In this document: positions 29,540 through 37,980 of the stretch, piece by piece
How the letters are laid out: each line of letters starts with the position of its first letter
How positions within the stretch are numbered: the first letter of the stretch is position 1
DNA from: Pseudomonas nitroreducens NBRC 12694
GTDB taxonomy: Bacteria; Pseudomonadota; Gammaproteobacteria; Pseudomonadales; Pseudomonadaceae
Reading direction: 5' to 3'
Assembly (NCBI RefSeq): GCF_002091755.1
Contig: NZ_BDAI01000015.1
Coordinates: 1 to 64,000, forward strand
DNA: 64,000 bases
The notes under the pieces: model-generated
The model's database searches: none
What the model was told of the DNA's origin: nothing
The model's input: only the letters and a program-made list of their open reading frames with translations
Program-made: the position numbers and the translations under genes

Positions 29540-29566
29540 TGGTTAACAACGATCTAATGGTTAACA
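29540..29566. promoter_or_regulatory. Tandem TGGTTAACA motifs upstream of the BCCT gene
   Basis: Two direct copies of TGGTTAACA start 18 bases apart (29540, 29558), about 100-120 bases before the start codon. The first also forms an inverted repeat with TAAACCA at 29532-29538. The motif is shared with the cntA upstream region. Confidence 0.45.
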
Positions 29567-29684
29567 GTCTGCGATGAATCGCCGCAGGGTGCAAGAGCTA
29601 CCCATCGACTCATGCTGCCCTGCCACGACGCCCGTAACCGCTCAGCTACGGGCTTTTCATGGGCAATCCCCGCAGATGTAGGAT

Positions 29685-30770
29685 TTATCTGCTAACGATC
29701 TCAGCAATTGCCGCACCCACCGTCTGGGTCGACAACTGCCCGCCCATGTCTCGTGTCACCGATCCATGGGCGATGACCTGTTCGATGGCCGCGAGAATAT
29801 CGTCGTGGGCCGCGCGGTAGCGCGCATCGCCCTGGCCCACGAAGTCCAGCATCAGCGCCCCGGACCAGATCATGGCGATGGGGTTGGCGATGTTCTGGCC
29901 GAAGATGTCCGGCGCCGAACCGTGCACGGGCTCGAACAGCGAGGGGAATCTGCGCTCGGGGTTGAGGTTGGCCGAGGGTGCGATGCCGATGGTGCCGGCA
30001 CAGGCCGGGCCGAGGTCGGAGAGGATGTCGCCGAACAGGTTGGAGGCCACTACCACGTCGAAGCGCTCGGGCTGCAGGACAAAACGGGCGCAGAGGATAT
30101 CGATGTGCTGCTTGTCCCAGGCGATCTCCGGATAGCCGGCGGCCATCGCCGCGGTGCGCTCGTCCCAATAGGGCATGCTCACCGCCATGCCGTTGGACTT
30201 GGTGGCCGAGGTCAGGCGCTTGCGTTCGCGGGTCTGCGCCAGGTCGAAGGCGTATTTCAGGATGCGGTCGACGCCGCGACGGGTGAACACCGATTCCTGC
30301 AGCACGAACTCGTTCTCGGTGCCTTCGAACATGCGCCCGCCCAGGGACGAATACTCACCCTCGGTGTTCTCGCGGATCACCACGAAGTCGATGTCGCCGG
30401 GCTTCTTCCCGGCCAGCGGGCAAGGCACGCCGGGGAACAGGCGCACCGGACGGATGTTCACGTACTGGTCGAAGTCGCGGCGGAACTTCAGCAGCGAGCC
30501 CCACAGGGAGATATGGTCCGGTACCTTGTCCGGCCAGCCGACGGCGCCGAAGAACAGCGCGTCGAAATCCTTCAGCTGTTCGAACCAGTCGTCCGGCATC
30601 ATCTTGCCGTGCTCCAGGTAGTAGTCGCAGCTGGCCCAGTCGAAGTGCTCGAACTCCAGCATCAGTCCGTGCTTGCGCGCAGCGGCCTGGACTACGCGCA
30701 GACCTTCGGGAAGGACTTCCTGGCCGATGCCGTCTCCGGGAATGGCGGCGATTCTGTATGTCTTGCTCAT
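29685..30770 (-). CDS. dmlA: D-malate / tartrate dehydrogenase (decarboxylating)
   Basis: NAD-dependent oxidative decarboxylation of D-malate (and often tartrate or isopropylmalate) to pyruvate-level products. The 361 residues equal E. coli DmlA. Isocitrate/isopropylmalate dehydrogenase family: IPGDGIGQEV at 10-19, VVIRENTEGEYS, the substrate-binding Arg/Lys/Tyr region, and NLFGDILSDLGPACAGTIG. The frame is open far upstream, but the ATG at 30770 gives the family N-terminus (MSKTYRIA). It is divergent from a LysR gene, as dmlA is from dmlR in E. coli. With CntA/CntB it would finish the carnitine carbon chain; the intermediate aldehyde dehydrogenase is not in the window. Confidence 0.92.
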   Translation of the reverse strand: MSKTYRIAAIPGDGIGQEVLPEGLRVVQAAARKHGLMLEFEHFDWASCDYYLEHGKMMPDDWFEQLKDFDALFFGAVGWPDKVPDHISLWGSLLKFRRDFDQYVNIRPVRLFPGVPCPLAGKKPGDIDFVVIRENTEGEYSSLGGRMFEGTENEFVLQESVFTRRGVDRILKYAFDLAQTRERKRLTSATKSNGMAVSMPYWDERTAAMAAGYPEIAWDKQHIDILCARFVLQPERFDVVVASNLFGDILSDLGPACAGTIGIAPSANLNPERRFPSLFEPVHGSAPDIFGQNIANPIAMIWSGALMLDFVGQGDARYRAAHDDILAAIEQVIAHGSVTRDMGGQLSTQTVGAAIAEIVSR

Positions 30771-30793
30771 GGGGCACCCTCGCTGGTGTGAAG

Positions 30794-30821
30794 TTGGAAG
30801 CAGTGCCAGCCATGCTATAAG
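30794..30821 (+). promoter_or_regulatory. Promoter of the dmlR-like gene
   Basis: TTGGAA (30794-30799), 16-base spacer, TATAAG (30816-30821), about 50 bases before the GTG start. Confidence 0.5.
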
Positions 30822-30849
30822 TGGCAAAAACAAACATAATCCTTGCCAC
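30821..30849. promoter_or_regulatory. Inverted repeat between dmlA and dmlR, likely LysR operator
   Basis: Perfect 7-base arms GTGGCAA (30821-30827) and TTGCCAC (30843-30849) are separated by 15 AT-rich bases, in the gap between the divergent genes. The length suits a LysR-type site, and the left arm abuts the -10 box of the regulator gene, consistent with autoregulation. Confidence 0.65.
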
Positions 30850-30872
30850 CGTAGATTCTTGAAACACGAACT

Positions 30873-31787
30873 GTGAACAATCTGCCGAACCTGGAAGATC
30901 TCCGTGTCTTCGTCCACGTGGCACGCCGCTCCAGCTTTGCCGGCGCCGCCAGCGAGCTGGGCATGTCCGCCGCCTTCGTCAGCAAGCGTATCCGCCTGCT
31001 GGAGGAGGGCCTCGGCGTGCGCCTGCTGCACCGCACCACGCGGCGGGTCTCGGTGAGCGAAGATGGTGAGCGCATCTATCAATGGGCGCTGCGCATCCTC
31101 GATGCCGTGCAGCGCATGGGCGATGACGTCAGCGCCCTGCACCGCGAGCCCAGCGGCCAGCTGCGCATCGCCAGCAGCCTGGGGCTGGGCCGGCGCTTCG
31201 TCGCTCCCGCGCTTTCGGAACTCGCCGCGCGCCACCCGCAACTGGATATCCGCCTGGATGTGCAGGATCGCCTGGTGGACCTGATCGACGAAGGTTTCGA
31301 CCTGGACGTGCGGGTCGGCAACGAGATCGATCCGAACCTCATCGGCCGCCCGCTGGCGCGCAACCGCAGGGTACTCTGTGCGGCACCGGATTATCTGGAG
31401 CGCCGCGGCACCCCGCGCACCCTTGCCGAACTGGCCGGGCACGATTGCCTGGTGATCAAGGAGCGCGACCATCCCTTCGGCGTCTGGCACCTGCAGGGGC
31501 CGGAAGGCGAGGAAAGCGTGAAGGTCACCGGGCCGCTGTCGTCCAACCACGGCGAGGTGGTGCACCAGTGGTGCATCGACGGGCGCGGCATCCTGCTGCG
31601 CTCCTGGTGGGACGTGCACGACAGCCTGGAGGATGGCCGACTGGTGCAGGTGCTGCCTGAATACCAGCAGCCGGCGGACATCTGGGCCGTTTATGCCGCC
31701 CCACTGGCCAGTTCGGCCAAGGTGCGGGTGGCGGTGGAGTTCCTGCGGCAGTATTTCGCCGAGCGCTACAGCTTGCCCGCCCCCTGA
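30873..31787 (+). CDS. dmlR: LysR family regulator, DmlR-like
   Basis: 304-residue LysR regulator: winged HTH at about 8-65 (SSFAGAASELGMSAAFVSKRI) and a periplasmic-binding-like effector domain (about 95-300). The start codon is GTG at 30873. It is divergent from the D-malate dehydrogenase gene with a perfect inverted repeat between them, as in E. coli dmlR-dmlA. It likely activates dmlA in response to D-malate or a pathway intermediate; whether it also acts on the BCCT-cntAB genes is open, since they carry a different shared motif. Confidence 0.85.
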   Translation: MNNLPNLEDLRVFVHVARRSSFAGAASELGMSAAFVSKRIRLLEEGLGVRLLHRTTRRVSVSEDGERIYQWALRILDAVQRMGDDVSALHREPSGQLRIASSLGLGRRFVAPALSELAARHPQLDIRLDVQDRLVDLIDEGFDLDVRVGNEIDPNLIGRPLARNRRVLCAAPDYLERRGTPRTLAELAGHDCLVIKERDHPFGVWHLQGPEGEESVKVTGPLSSNHGEVVHQWCIDGRGILLRSWWDVHDSLEDGRLVQVLPEYQQPADIWAVYAAPLASSAKVRVAVEFLRQYFAERYSLPAP

Positions 31788-31800
31788 AACTCACAGCGAG

Positions 31801-31885
31801 CGTGGGAGCGGTTTCCGGCCGCGATGTGCAAACGGCCGGCTCAGCGTGGTCGGAAATCGATCGCGGACAAAGTCCGCTCCCACGA
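31801..31885. repeat. Palindromic intergenic repeat (GTGGGAGCGG type)
   Basis: Arms GTGGGAGCGG (31802-31811) and CCGCTCCCAC (31874-31883) with internal GGCCGCGA/TCGCGG pairing. This is a third repeat family distinct from the GAGCGAGCTTGCT pairs. Confidence 0.75.
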
Positions 31886-31890
31886 AAGCC

Positions 31891-32886
31891 TCAGAGCTGG
31901 GCGACGTGCCCGCCACCCTGGTGCTCGCGCAGGTAAGGCAGCACTGCGCCGAGCAAGGGTTCCTTGAAGTCTTCCTGGAAACGGTGCGCCATCCCCGGAA
32001 TCAGCTTCAGCACCGAGCCGCGAATGTGCGCGGCCACATGCACGCCGTGCATCACCGGCAGCAGCGGATCGGCCGTACCGTGGACCACCAGGGTCGGCAC
32101 GTTCAGCCGGTTGAGCAGTTCCACACGGCTGGGTTCGGCGAGGATCGCCAGCATCTGCCGTTGCACACCTTCGGGGTTGAAGGCGCGATCGTAGGAGCGC
32201 GTCGCCTGCTGCAGCAATTGCTGGCGGTCGTCGTGAACCTGCGGACTGCCGAGGGCGGCCAGCAGGTCGGCCTGCTGTTCGATGGCCTGTTCGCGGCTGG
32301 CGGCCTCGCGCCGGGCGAGCAGGCGCACCAGCGACTCGCTGGGCGCCGGCAGGCCTTCGGCGCCGGAGCTGGTCATCACCAGGGTGAGGCTGATCACGCG
32401 ATCCGGCGCGAGGTCGGCGACATGCTGCGCGATCATCCCGCCCATGCTCGCGCCCAGCACATGGGCGCGTTCGACGTGCAGGGCGTCCAGCAGGTGCAGT
32501 GCATCGCCGGCCATGTCGGTCAGGCTGTAGGGCGCACTCACGGGCAAGCCGAGGCGATAGCGAATCACTTCGTAGGTCAGGTTGCCGCTGGGCGTGGGAA
32601 CACGCCAGGAAGACAGGCCGACATCGCGGTTGTCGTAGCGGATAACCCGGAAGCCCTGCTGGCAGAGCGCCTCGACCACTTCATCCGGCCAATGGATCAG
32701 CTGCCCACCCAGGCCCATGACCAGCAGCAGCGTCGGATCCTGCGGACGCCCGATGCTCTGGTAGGCCAGGCGCACGTCACCCAGGTCGACCAGTTCGGTC
32801 GGCACCCGCGCATCGCAACGATCGGCGGCAATAGAAAGGGAGGGCAAGCCGCAGAAAAGTGCGACTGCCAGTAGAAAAGCACGCAT
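31891..32886 (-). CDS. Exported alpha/beta hydrolase
   Basis: 331 residues with a signal peptide (MRAFLLAVALFCGLPSLSIA) and an alpha/beta hydrolase fold. The nucleophile elbow GASMGG carries the catalytic Ser, VVHGTADPLLP the likely acid, and GMAHRF the His. Esterase or lipase-like activity in the periplasm is likely; substrate unknown. An upstream in-frame ATG at 33081 was rejected because the one at 32886 begins a clean signal peptide. Divergent from the CopD-like gene, with about 190 bases between that hold only promoter sequence. Confidence 0.82.
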   Translation of the reverse strand: MRAFLLAVALFCGLPSLSIAADRCDARVPTELVDLGDVRLAYQSIGRPQDPTLLLVMGLGGQLIHWPDEVVEALCQQGFRVIRYDNRDVGLSSWRVPTPSGNLTYEVIRYRLGLPVSAPYSLTDMAGDALHLLDALHVERAHVLGASMGGMIAQHVADLAPDRVISLTLVMTSSGAEGLPAPSESLVRLLARREAASREQAIEQQADLLAALGSPQVHDDRQQLLQQATRSYDRAFNPEGVQRQMLAILAEPSRVELLNRLNVPTLVVHGTADPLLPVMHGVHVAAHIRGSVLKLIPGMAHRFQEDFKEPLLGAVLPYLREHQGGGHVAQL

Positions 32887-33079
32887 GAATGAAAATCCGG
32901 AACGCAAAACCCCAGTTGATAGCGATTCTGATGAATTTCCGTCGCTCGCTCTGCCACAGGTCCGTGACAGTTTGATGAAAGGCGCTGAGCGGTCGCCGAC
33001 GGCGCTTCCCATGATGCGGATCAAGGGAGGCCGCCCCCAACAGTCGCGAAGATAGAAGCCCCCGCTCGGAAGCTCTGCC

Positions 33080-33523
33080 ATGGCCTACCCCATCCTGCTG
33101 GTGCTGCACCTGTTCGCCGCGATCCTGTTCGTCGGCACGGTGTTCTTCGAAGTGCTGATCCTGGAGAGCATCCACGCCCATGTGCCGGCGCGGGCGATGA
33201 AAATGGTCGAGGGCGCGCTCGGCCCCCGCCTGCGCCGGGTGATGCCCTGGGTCATCCTGACCCTGTTCGGCAGCGGCCTGGGCATGCTGCACCTGCGTTA
33301 CGCGCCGCTGCTGGCCGAGCCGCTGGCATCGCCCTTCGCCACCCTGCTCAGCCTTAAGCTACTGCTGGCCCTCAGTGTCCTGGGCCACTTCATCTTCGCC
33401 ATGTATTCATTCCGTGTCGGGCGCATGACCGGCCAGCGTTCCCGGCTCATCCACTACAGCGTGTTCGCCCTCGTGGTGCTGATCGTCCTGCTGGCCAAGG
33501 GCATGTTCTATCTGAGCTGGTGA
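33080..33523 (+). CDS. CopD-like inner-membrane protein
   Basis: 147 residues, four hydrophobic helices with conserved His positions near membrane ends (LHLFAAILFVGTVFF, GHFIFAMY). It resembles the small CopD/YgiZ-like or DUF2269-type membrane proteins of pseudomonads. Copper transport is possible by family name only; no CopC-type partner is adjacent. It lies 126 bases ahead of metR. Confidence 0.6.
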   Translation: MAYPILLVLHLFAAILFVGTVFFEVLILESIHAHVPARAMKMVEGALGPRLRRVMPWVILTLFGSGLGMLHLRYAPLLAEPLASPFATLLSLKLLLALSVLGHFIFAMYSFRVGRMTGQRSRLIHYSVFALVVLIVLLAKGMFYLSW

Positions 33524-33649
33524 ATTCGGCCTGAAGGGGCAGGCCGGCGAACCCTGCTGGTGAAGCGCCAGCAGCCGGCTTATCATGAGGGCAGCTCAAT
33601 TGATCCGCCTTTTCATCAAGATTTCCTCATACTGAGGCGAGGCCGCGCC

Positions 33650-34570
33650 ATGCTTGAACTCCGTCACCTGAAAACCCTGCATGCCCTGCGCGAAGCCGAC
33701 AGCCTGGTGGAGGCCGCCGAGCGCCTGCACCTCACGCAATCCGCCCTGTCCCACCAGTTCAAGGAACTGGAGGAACGCCTGGGCCTGTCGCTGTTCATCC
33801 GCAAGACCAAACCAGTGCGCTTCACCAGTGCCGGCCTGCGCCTGCTGCAACTGGCCGACGCCGTGCTGCCGCAGCTGCGCGGCGCCGAACGCGACCTGGC
33901 GCGCCTGGCGGGCGGAACCGCCGGCCGCCTGCACATGGCCATCGAGTGCCACAGCTGCTTCCAGTGGCTGATGCCGACCATCGACCAGTTCCGCGACGCC
34001 TGGCCGGAAGTGGAGCTGGACCTCGCCTCCGGCTTCTCCTTCGCCCCGCTGCCGGCATTGGCCCGTGGCGACCTGGACCTGGTGGTGACCTCCGACCCGG
34101 TGGACATCGCCGGCATCACCTACGTGCCGCTGTTCACCTACGAAGCGCTGCTGGCGGTGGACAACCACCACGCGCTGGCCGGCAAGTCCTTCATCGTTCC
34201 GGAAGACCTGGCCAACCTGACGCTGATCACCTACCCCATCGAGCGCGATCGCCTGGACATCTTCACCCGCTTCCTCGAACCGGCCGACGTCGAGCCAGCG
34301 CAGGTCCGCACCTCCGAGCTGACGGTGATGATGATGCAACTGGTGGCCTCCGGCCGTGGCGTCTGCAGCCTGCCCAACTGGGCGCTGCACGAGTACAGCT
34401 CGCGGGGCTACGTGACCGCCAAGCGCCTGGGGGAAAAAGGCCTGTATTGCACCCTGTTCGCCGCCATCCGCGCCGACATGCTGGACGCACCCTTCATGCG
34501 CGATTTCCTGCTGACCGCGAAGGACACTTCCTTCGCTACCCTCGAAGGCGTCAGCGCCGCCAAGGGCTGA
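33650..34570 (+). CDS. metR: MetR, LysR-family regulator of methionine genes
   Basis: 306 residues. HTH at about 3-60 (SLVEAAERLHLTQSALSHQFKELEERLGL). The effector domain contains the MetR-like HSCFQWLMPT stretch, which in E. coli surrounds the homocysteine-sensing region. MetR activates metE/metH and related genes. Neither target is in the window. Position after glpD/glpM agrees with P. aeruginosa order as I recall it, with the accessory carnitine block inserted between. The start at 33650 is the family start (MLELRHLKTL). Confidence 0.9.
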   Translation: MLELRHLKTLHALREADSLVEAAERLHLTQSALSHQFKELEERLGLSLFIRKTKPVRFTSAGLRLLQLADAVLPQLRGAERDLARLAGGTAGRLHMAIECHSCFQWLMPTIDQFRDAWPEVELDLASGFSFAPLPALARGDLDLVVTSDPVDIAGITYVPLFTYEALLAVDNHHALAGKSFIVPEDLANLTLITYPIERDRLDIFTRFLEPADVEPAQVRTSELTVMMMQLVASGRGVCSLPNWALHEYSSRGYVTAKRLGEKGLYCTLFAAIRADMLDAPFMRDFLLTAKDTSFATLEGVSAAKG

Positions 34571-34589
34571 GCACGGCCGAAACGCGCGC

Positions 34590-34620
34590 ATAAAAAAGGC
34601 CCTCCTTGCGGAGGGCCTTG
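34590..34620 (-). terminator. Terminator between metR and the GST gene
   Basis: AAGGCCCTCC/GGAGGGCCTT stem. The T run follows it on the minus strand, so it mainly serves transcription coming from the GST side; metR enters it from the other side. Confidence 0.7.
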
Positions 34621-34822
34621 GGGACATGAATCAAGGAGCGGCTTGTAATAGCTTTAGTTGCCGACGCCACGCGATGGGGTGCGCGGCGTTGGGGTGATCA
34701 TTGATCAATCGAGGAGGCGAGAAAATATTCCGACACGAGAAAAGGAATACTCCCACCTCACTTGAGACCAACTCCTCAAATCGCGCATCACCTTTCCAGC
34801 GCGCGCGATTTCCATCCAGCGC

Positions 34823-35467
34823 TCACGACGGCTTCGCTTCCGCCGCCCTGGCATGCTCCTCCGCCCACTGTACATCCCGCTCCCAAACCCGCTTGAAGGC
34901 CGGGCGCGAGGTCACCAGTTCCACGTAACGCTCGAACACCGGCAGCTTGGGCACGACGCCGAAGCCAATGGTCCAGCGCAGGGCCGCGCCCCACAGCACA
35001 TCGGCAGCGGTCATGCGGTTGCCCAGCAGGTAAGGGCCGGTTTCCAGCTGTTCGGCGAGGGCGCGCATCACGCTGTCGTAGTCGCCGTAAGGGCTCATGG
35101 CCTGTGGTGCGGCATCGCGCTTGAGGGCACGGTCGACGATGGCCGGCTCGAAGCTGGAGCCATAGAACACCAGCCAGCGCAGGTAGGGGCCGCGCAGCGG
35201 ATCGTCGAGGGCAGGAGCGAGGTTCGCGCGGGGGAATAGGTCGGCGAGGTAGATGAAGATGGCACCCTGCTCGGTGACCAGCGACTCGCCGATGCGGATC
35301 GCCGGCACCTTGCCCAGCGGATTGATCGCCAGGTACGCCGGTTTGCGCTGCTCGCCGGCCTTCATGTTGATCAGTTCGAGGTCGTACTCGGCGCCCAGCT
35401 CCTCCAGCAGCACCAGGGTGCCGCTGGAGCGTGTCTGGGGCGAATGGTAGAGAGTGAGGCGGGGCAT
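34823..35467 (-). CDS. Glutathione S-transferase family protein
   Basis: 214 residues: N-terminal thioredoxin-like domain (1-80, LYHSPQTRSS, NPLGKVPAI, the ligand-binding TEQGAIFIYLA) and C-terminal helical domain (90-214, N-capping MTAADVLWG). Likely detoxification or thiol transfer; substrate unknown. GAGGAGA lies in front of the ATG at 35467. It is 57 bases after the permease gene in the same direction, so the two might be co-transcribed. Confidence 0.9.
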   Translation of the reverse strand: MPRLTLYHSPQTRSSGTLVLLEELGAEYDLELINMKAGEQRKPAYLAINPLGKVPAIRIGESLVTEQGAIFIYLADLFPRANLAPALDDPLRGPYLRWLVFYGSSFEPAIVDRALKRDAAPQAMSPYGDYDSVMRALAEQLETGPYLLGNRMTAADVLWGAALRWTIGFGVVPKLPVFERYVELVTSRPAFKRVWERDVQWAEEHARAAEAKPS

Positions 35468-35524
35468 GGCGGGATCTCCTCGGTCATCACGGCTCGGAGT
35501 CCCCAGCATAGCCCCGCGCGGGCC

Positions 35525-36847
35525 TCACGCCTCCTCGAAATGCATCTCCGGCGGTTGCTGGCGGAAGCCGCCGGTGATCACCGCGAGGTAGATCACGCCG
35601 AGCACCAGCCAGGTGGCGCCGAGCCAGATCGCCAGGTGATCGAGGCTGACCATCAGCCACAGGTCGGCGAGCAGGCCGATCAGCGGGAACAGCAGGAACA
35701 GCACCAGCTCGCGCAGGCCGCGGCGTTCGGCATTCAGGTAGTAATGGAAGATCACCGAGAGGTTCACCAGGCTGAAGGCCAGGAAGGCGCCGAAGTTGAT
35801 GAACGAGGTGGACGTGGTGACGTCCATGTGCAGCGCCAGCAGGGCCACCACGCCGCACAGCACGATGCTGTTCACCGGGGTTTCGAAGCGCTTGCTGATG
35901 CGCCCGAAGAACGGCCGCGGCAGCACGCCGTCGCGGCCCATGGCGAACAGCAGGCGCGAGGCGCTGGCCTGGGCCGACAGGCCGGAGGTGAACTGGCCGA
36001 CGATCAGGCCGATCAGGAAGAAGCTGACGAACAGGTCGCCACCGATGTTGCGGGCAATTTCATAGGCGGCGGAATCGGCGTTCTGGAACTCCACCGACGG
36101 GTGCGCCAGCTGTACGAAATAGCTGGCGGCGATGAAGATGCCGCCGCCGATCAGGGTGATCAGCAGGATGGCGCGTGGAATGGTCTTGCGCGGTTCGTGG
36201 GTTTCTTCGGTCAGGGTACTGACCGCGTCAAAGCCCAGGAACGAATAACAGGCGATGGCAGCGCCACCCATGATCAGCGGCAGCTGGGTGCCTTCCTTGA
36301 GGAAGGGTTCCAGGGTCCACAGCGGACGGCTGACGTCGCCCATCACGTAGTGGATGGCCAGGCCAACGAAAGCGATCAGCACGAGGAACTGCACCAGCAT
36401 CAACACGCCGTTGATGTTCTTCGCCAGGCGCAGGCCGACCACGTTGATCGCGGTGGTTACGCCGATGAAGGCCAGTACCCACAAGGCTTGCGGCACGGCC
36501 GGGAAGGCGGAATGCAGATAGGCCGCGCCGATCAGCCAGATGGCCATGGGCAGGAACAGGTAGTCCAGCAGCACCGCCCAGCCGGCCAGGAAGCCCAGTT
36601 TCGGGCTGATCGACTTGCGCACGTAGGTGTATGCCGAGCCGGCAACCGGGAAGGCGGCGGCCATGCGCCCGTAGCTGAGCGCGGTAAAGAGCATGGCGAC
36701 AGAAGCGACGAGGTAGGCCGAAGGCACTACGCCGCGGGTGACGTCGGCAAGGATGCCGAAGGTGCCAAGGACGATGATCGGGGTCATGTAGGCGATGCCG
36801 AACAGCACCACCGAACCCAGCGACAGGGTTCGTTTGAGTCGAGCCAT
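35525..36847 (-). CDS. APC family amino acid/polyamine permease (PuuP-like)
   Basis: Inner-membrane importer of 440 residues with about 12 helices. APC consensus motifs include the first unwound helix (YMTPIIVLGTFG) and the FLGFDAVSTLTEETHEPRKTIPRAI segment shared with PuuP/YcjJ-type carriers. The substrate may be an amine or amino acid. It lies 164 bases downstream of the RamA-like amidase gene, same strand, suggesting uptake and hydrolysis of one compound class, controlled by the divergent LuxR gene. Confidence 0.85.
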   Translation of the reverse strand: MARLKRTLSLGSVVLFGIAYMTPIIVLGTFGILADVTRGVVPSAYLVASVAMLFTALSYGRMAAAFPVAGSAYTYVRKSISPKLGFLAGWAVLLDYLFLPMAIWLIGAAYLHSAFPAVPQALWVLAFIGVTTAINVVGLRLAKNINGVLMLVQFLVLIAFVGLAIHYVMGDVSRPLWTLEPFLKEGTQLPLIMGGAAIACYSFLGFDAVSTLTEETHEPRKTIPRAILLITLIGGGIFIAASYFVQLAHPSVEFQNADSAAYEIARNIGGDLFVSFFLIGLIVGQFTSGLSAQASASRLLFAMGRDGVLPRPFFGRISKRFETPVNSIVLCGVVALLALHMDVTTSTSFINFGAFLAFSLVNLSVIFHYYLNAERRGLRELVLFLLFPLIGLLADLWLMVSLDHLAIWLGATWLVLGVIYLAVITGGFRQQPPEMHFEEA

Positions 36848-37011
36848 TACTGCTTACTCCGCGTTGTGTTTGTTATGGCAGTACTTAAGTTGCCGACCTG
36901 CACTCACCCGCAGGCCTCGCGGGTGCTCGCGGCGCCCGTCGTTCTTGATGATTCGCTTGATCGGCGCAGCCCTGCGCCCCGGTACCCCGACAGCGGTGCC
37001 GGAAGAAAAAC

Positions 37012-37833
37012 TCAGGCGGGAATGATCAGCTCGCGCAGACCGCCGTCGTGCTCGCGCAGCTCGCCGGGCAGCACGAAGCGCCGCTCGGCCAGGTAGCTGT
37101 AGTCGCGGCGCGACTGCGCCAGGCGTTCGAAGTCCAGCTCGACGATCTGCCGGCACTCTTCGCGGCCGGCCTCGACTATCAGCTGGCCGTACGGGTCGAC
37201 CACGGCGCTGCCGCCGGCGAAAACCAGGCCGTCATCACCTTCGCCGACGCGGTTGACCATCACGGCGTAGGCCTGGTTTTCCATGGCGCGGCCCATGATC
37301 GCGGTGCGGTGGGTCGGGCCGTACGGGTCCATGTTGCCGTTGGTCACGATGATCAGCTCAGCGCCCAGTTGGCCCAGCGCGCGGGCGGATTCGGGGAATT
37401 CGATGTCGAAGCAGATCACGATGCCGACGCGGATGCCGTTCCACAGGCAGGTGGCGTAGCGGTCGCCGGGGGTGAAGATGCCGCGATCCGACGCCCACAG
37501 GTGCGTCTTGCGGTACTTCATGGCGATGCCTTCGGGGGTGATCAGCAACGTGGTGTTGTAGAAGCGGCCATCGTCAGCGGCTTCGGCGAAGCCCACGGCG
37601 ATGGAGATGTTCTTCTCCTGCGCGGCGCGTTGCACGGCCTGCACGCTGGGGCCGTCCACCGGTTCGGCGATGGCGGCGATGTTCTGCGCGGTGGGGAAGC
37701 CGGTCAGCTGGGTCTCGGGGAACACCACCAGTCGGGTGTCGTCGGCGCAGGCGTGGATGGCCTCCAGGGTGCGGGCCAGGTTCCAGGCCACATCGCCATC
37801 ACGACCGGCGAGTTGGACGAGTTCTACTTTCAT
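37012..37833 (-). CDS. Carbon-nitrogen hydrolase, RamA-type amidase
   Basis: Nitrilase-superfamily amidohydrolase, 273 residues, with catalytic E40 (VVFPETQLTG), K109 (KYRKTHLW) and C141 (VICFDIEFPE). It closely resembles, from memory, the R-stereoselective amidase RamA of Pseudomonas, including the VTNGNMDPYGPTHRTAIM stretch and the MVNRVGEGDDGLVFAGGS loop. RamA hydrolyses cyclic amino acid amides; the natural substrate here is unknown. Divergent from a LuxR-type regulator. Confidence 0.85.
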   Translation of the reverse strand: MKVELVQLAGRDGDVAWNLARTLEAIHACADDTRLVVFPETQLTGFPTAQNIAAIAEPVDGPSVQAVQRAAQEKNISIAVGFAEAADDGRFYNTTLLITPEGIAMKYRKTHLWASDRGIFTPGDRYATCLWNGIRVGIVICFDIEFPESARALGQLGAELIIVTNGNMDPYGPTHRTAIMGRAMENQAYAVMVNRVGEGDDGLVFAGGSAVVDPYGQLIVEAGREECRQIVELDFERLAQSRRDYSYLAERRFVLPGELREHDGGLRELIIPA

Positions 37834-37980
37834 GGGGCTTCCTCAGATTCTTGTCTTTGCGGTGACCGGACGCTGTCGGTCAAAATGCGCACCGCGCCGG
37901 TTCAAGGCATCCACCGAGTATGCCGGGCGTGCCATCACCGGGTAATTACGCCCGCGTGGTAACCCATCGGGGGTAGAGTC

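Noticed and set aside
29628..29655. Hairpin GCCCGTA/TACGGGC with T tract on the plus strand near 29640
   Set aside because: No plus-strand gene reads into it; on the minus strand it lacks a T tract, so I did not call a terminator.
30771..31619. Upstream extension of the dmlA frame through the LysR gene
   Set aside because: The ATG at 30770 gives the family N-terminus; the extension is antisense to the LysR gene.
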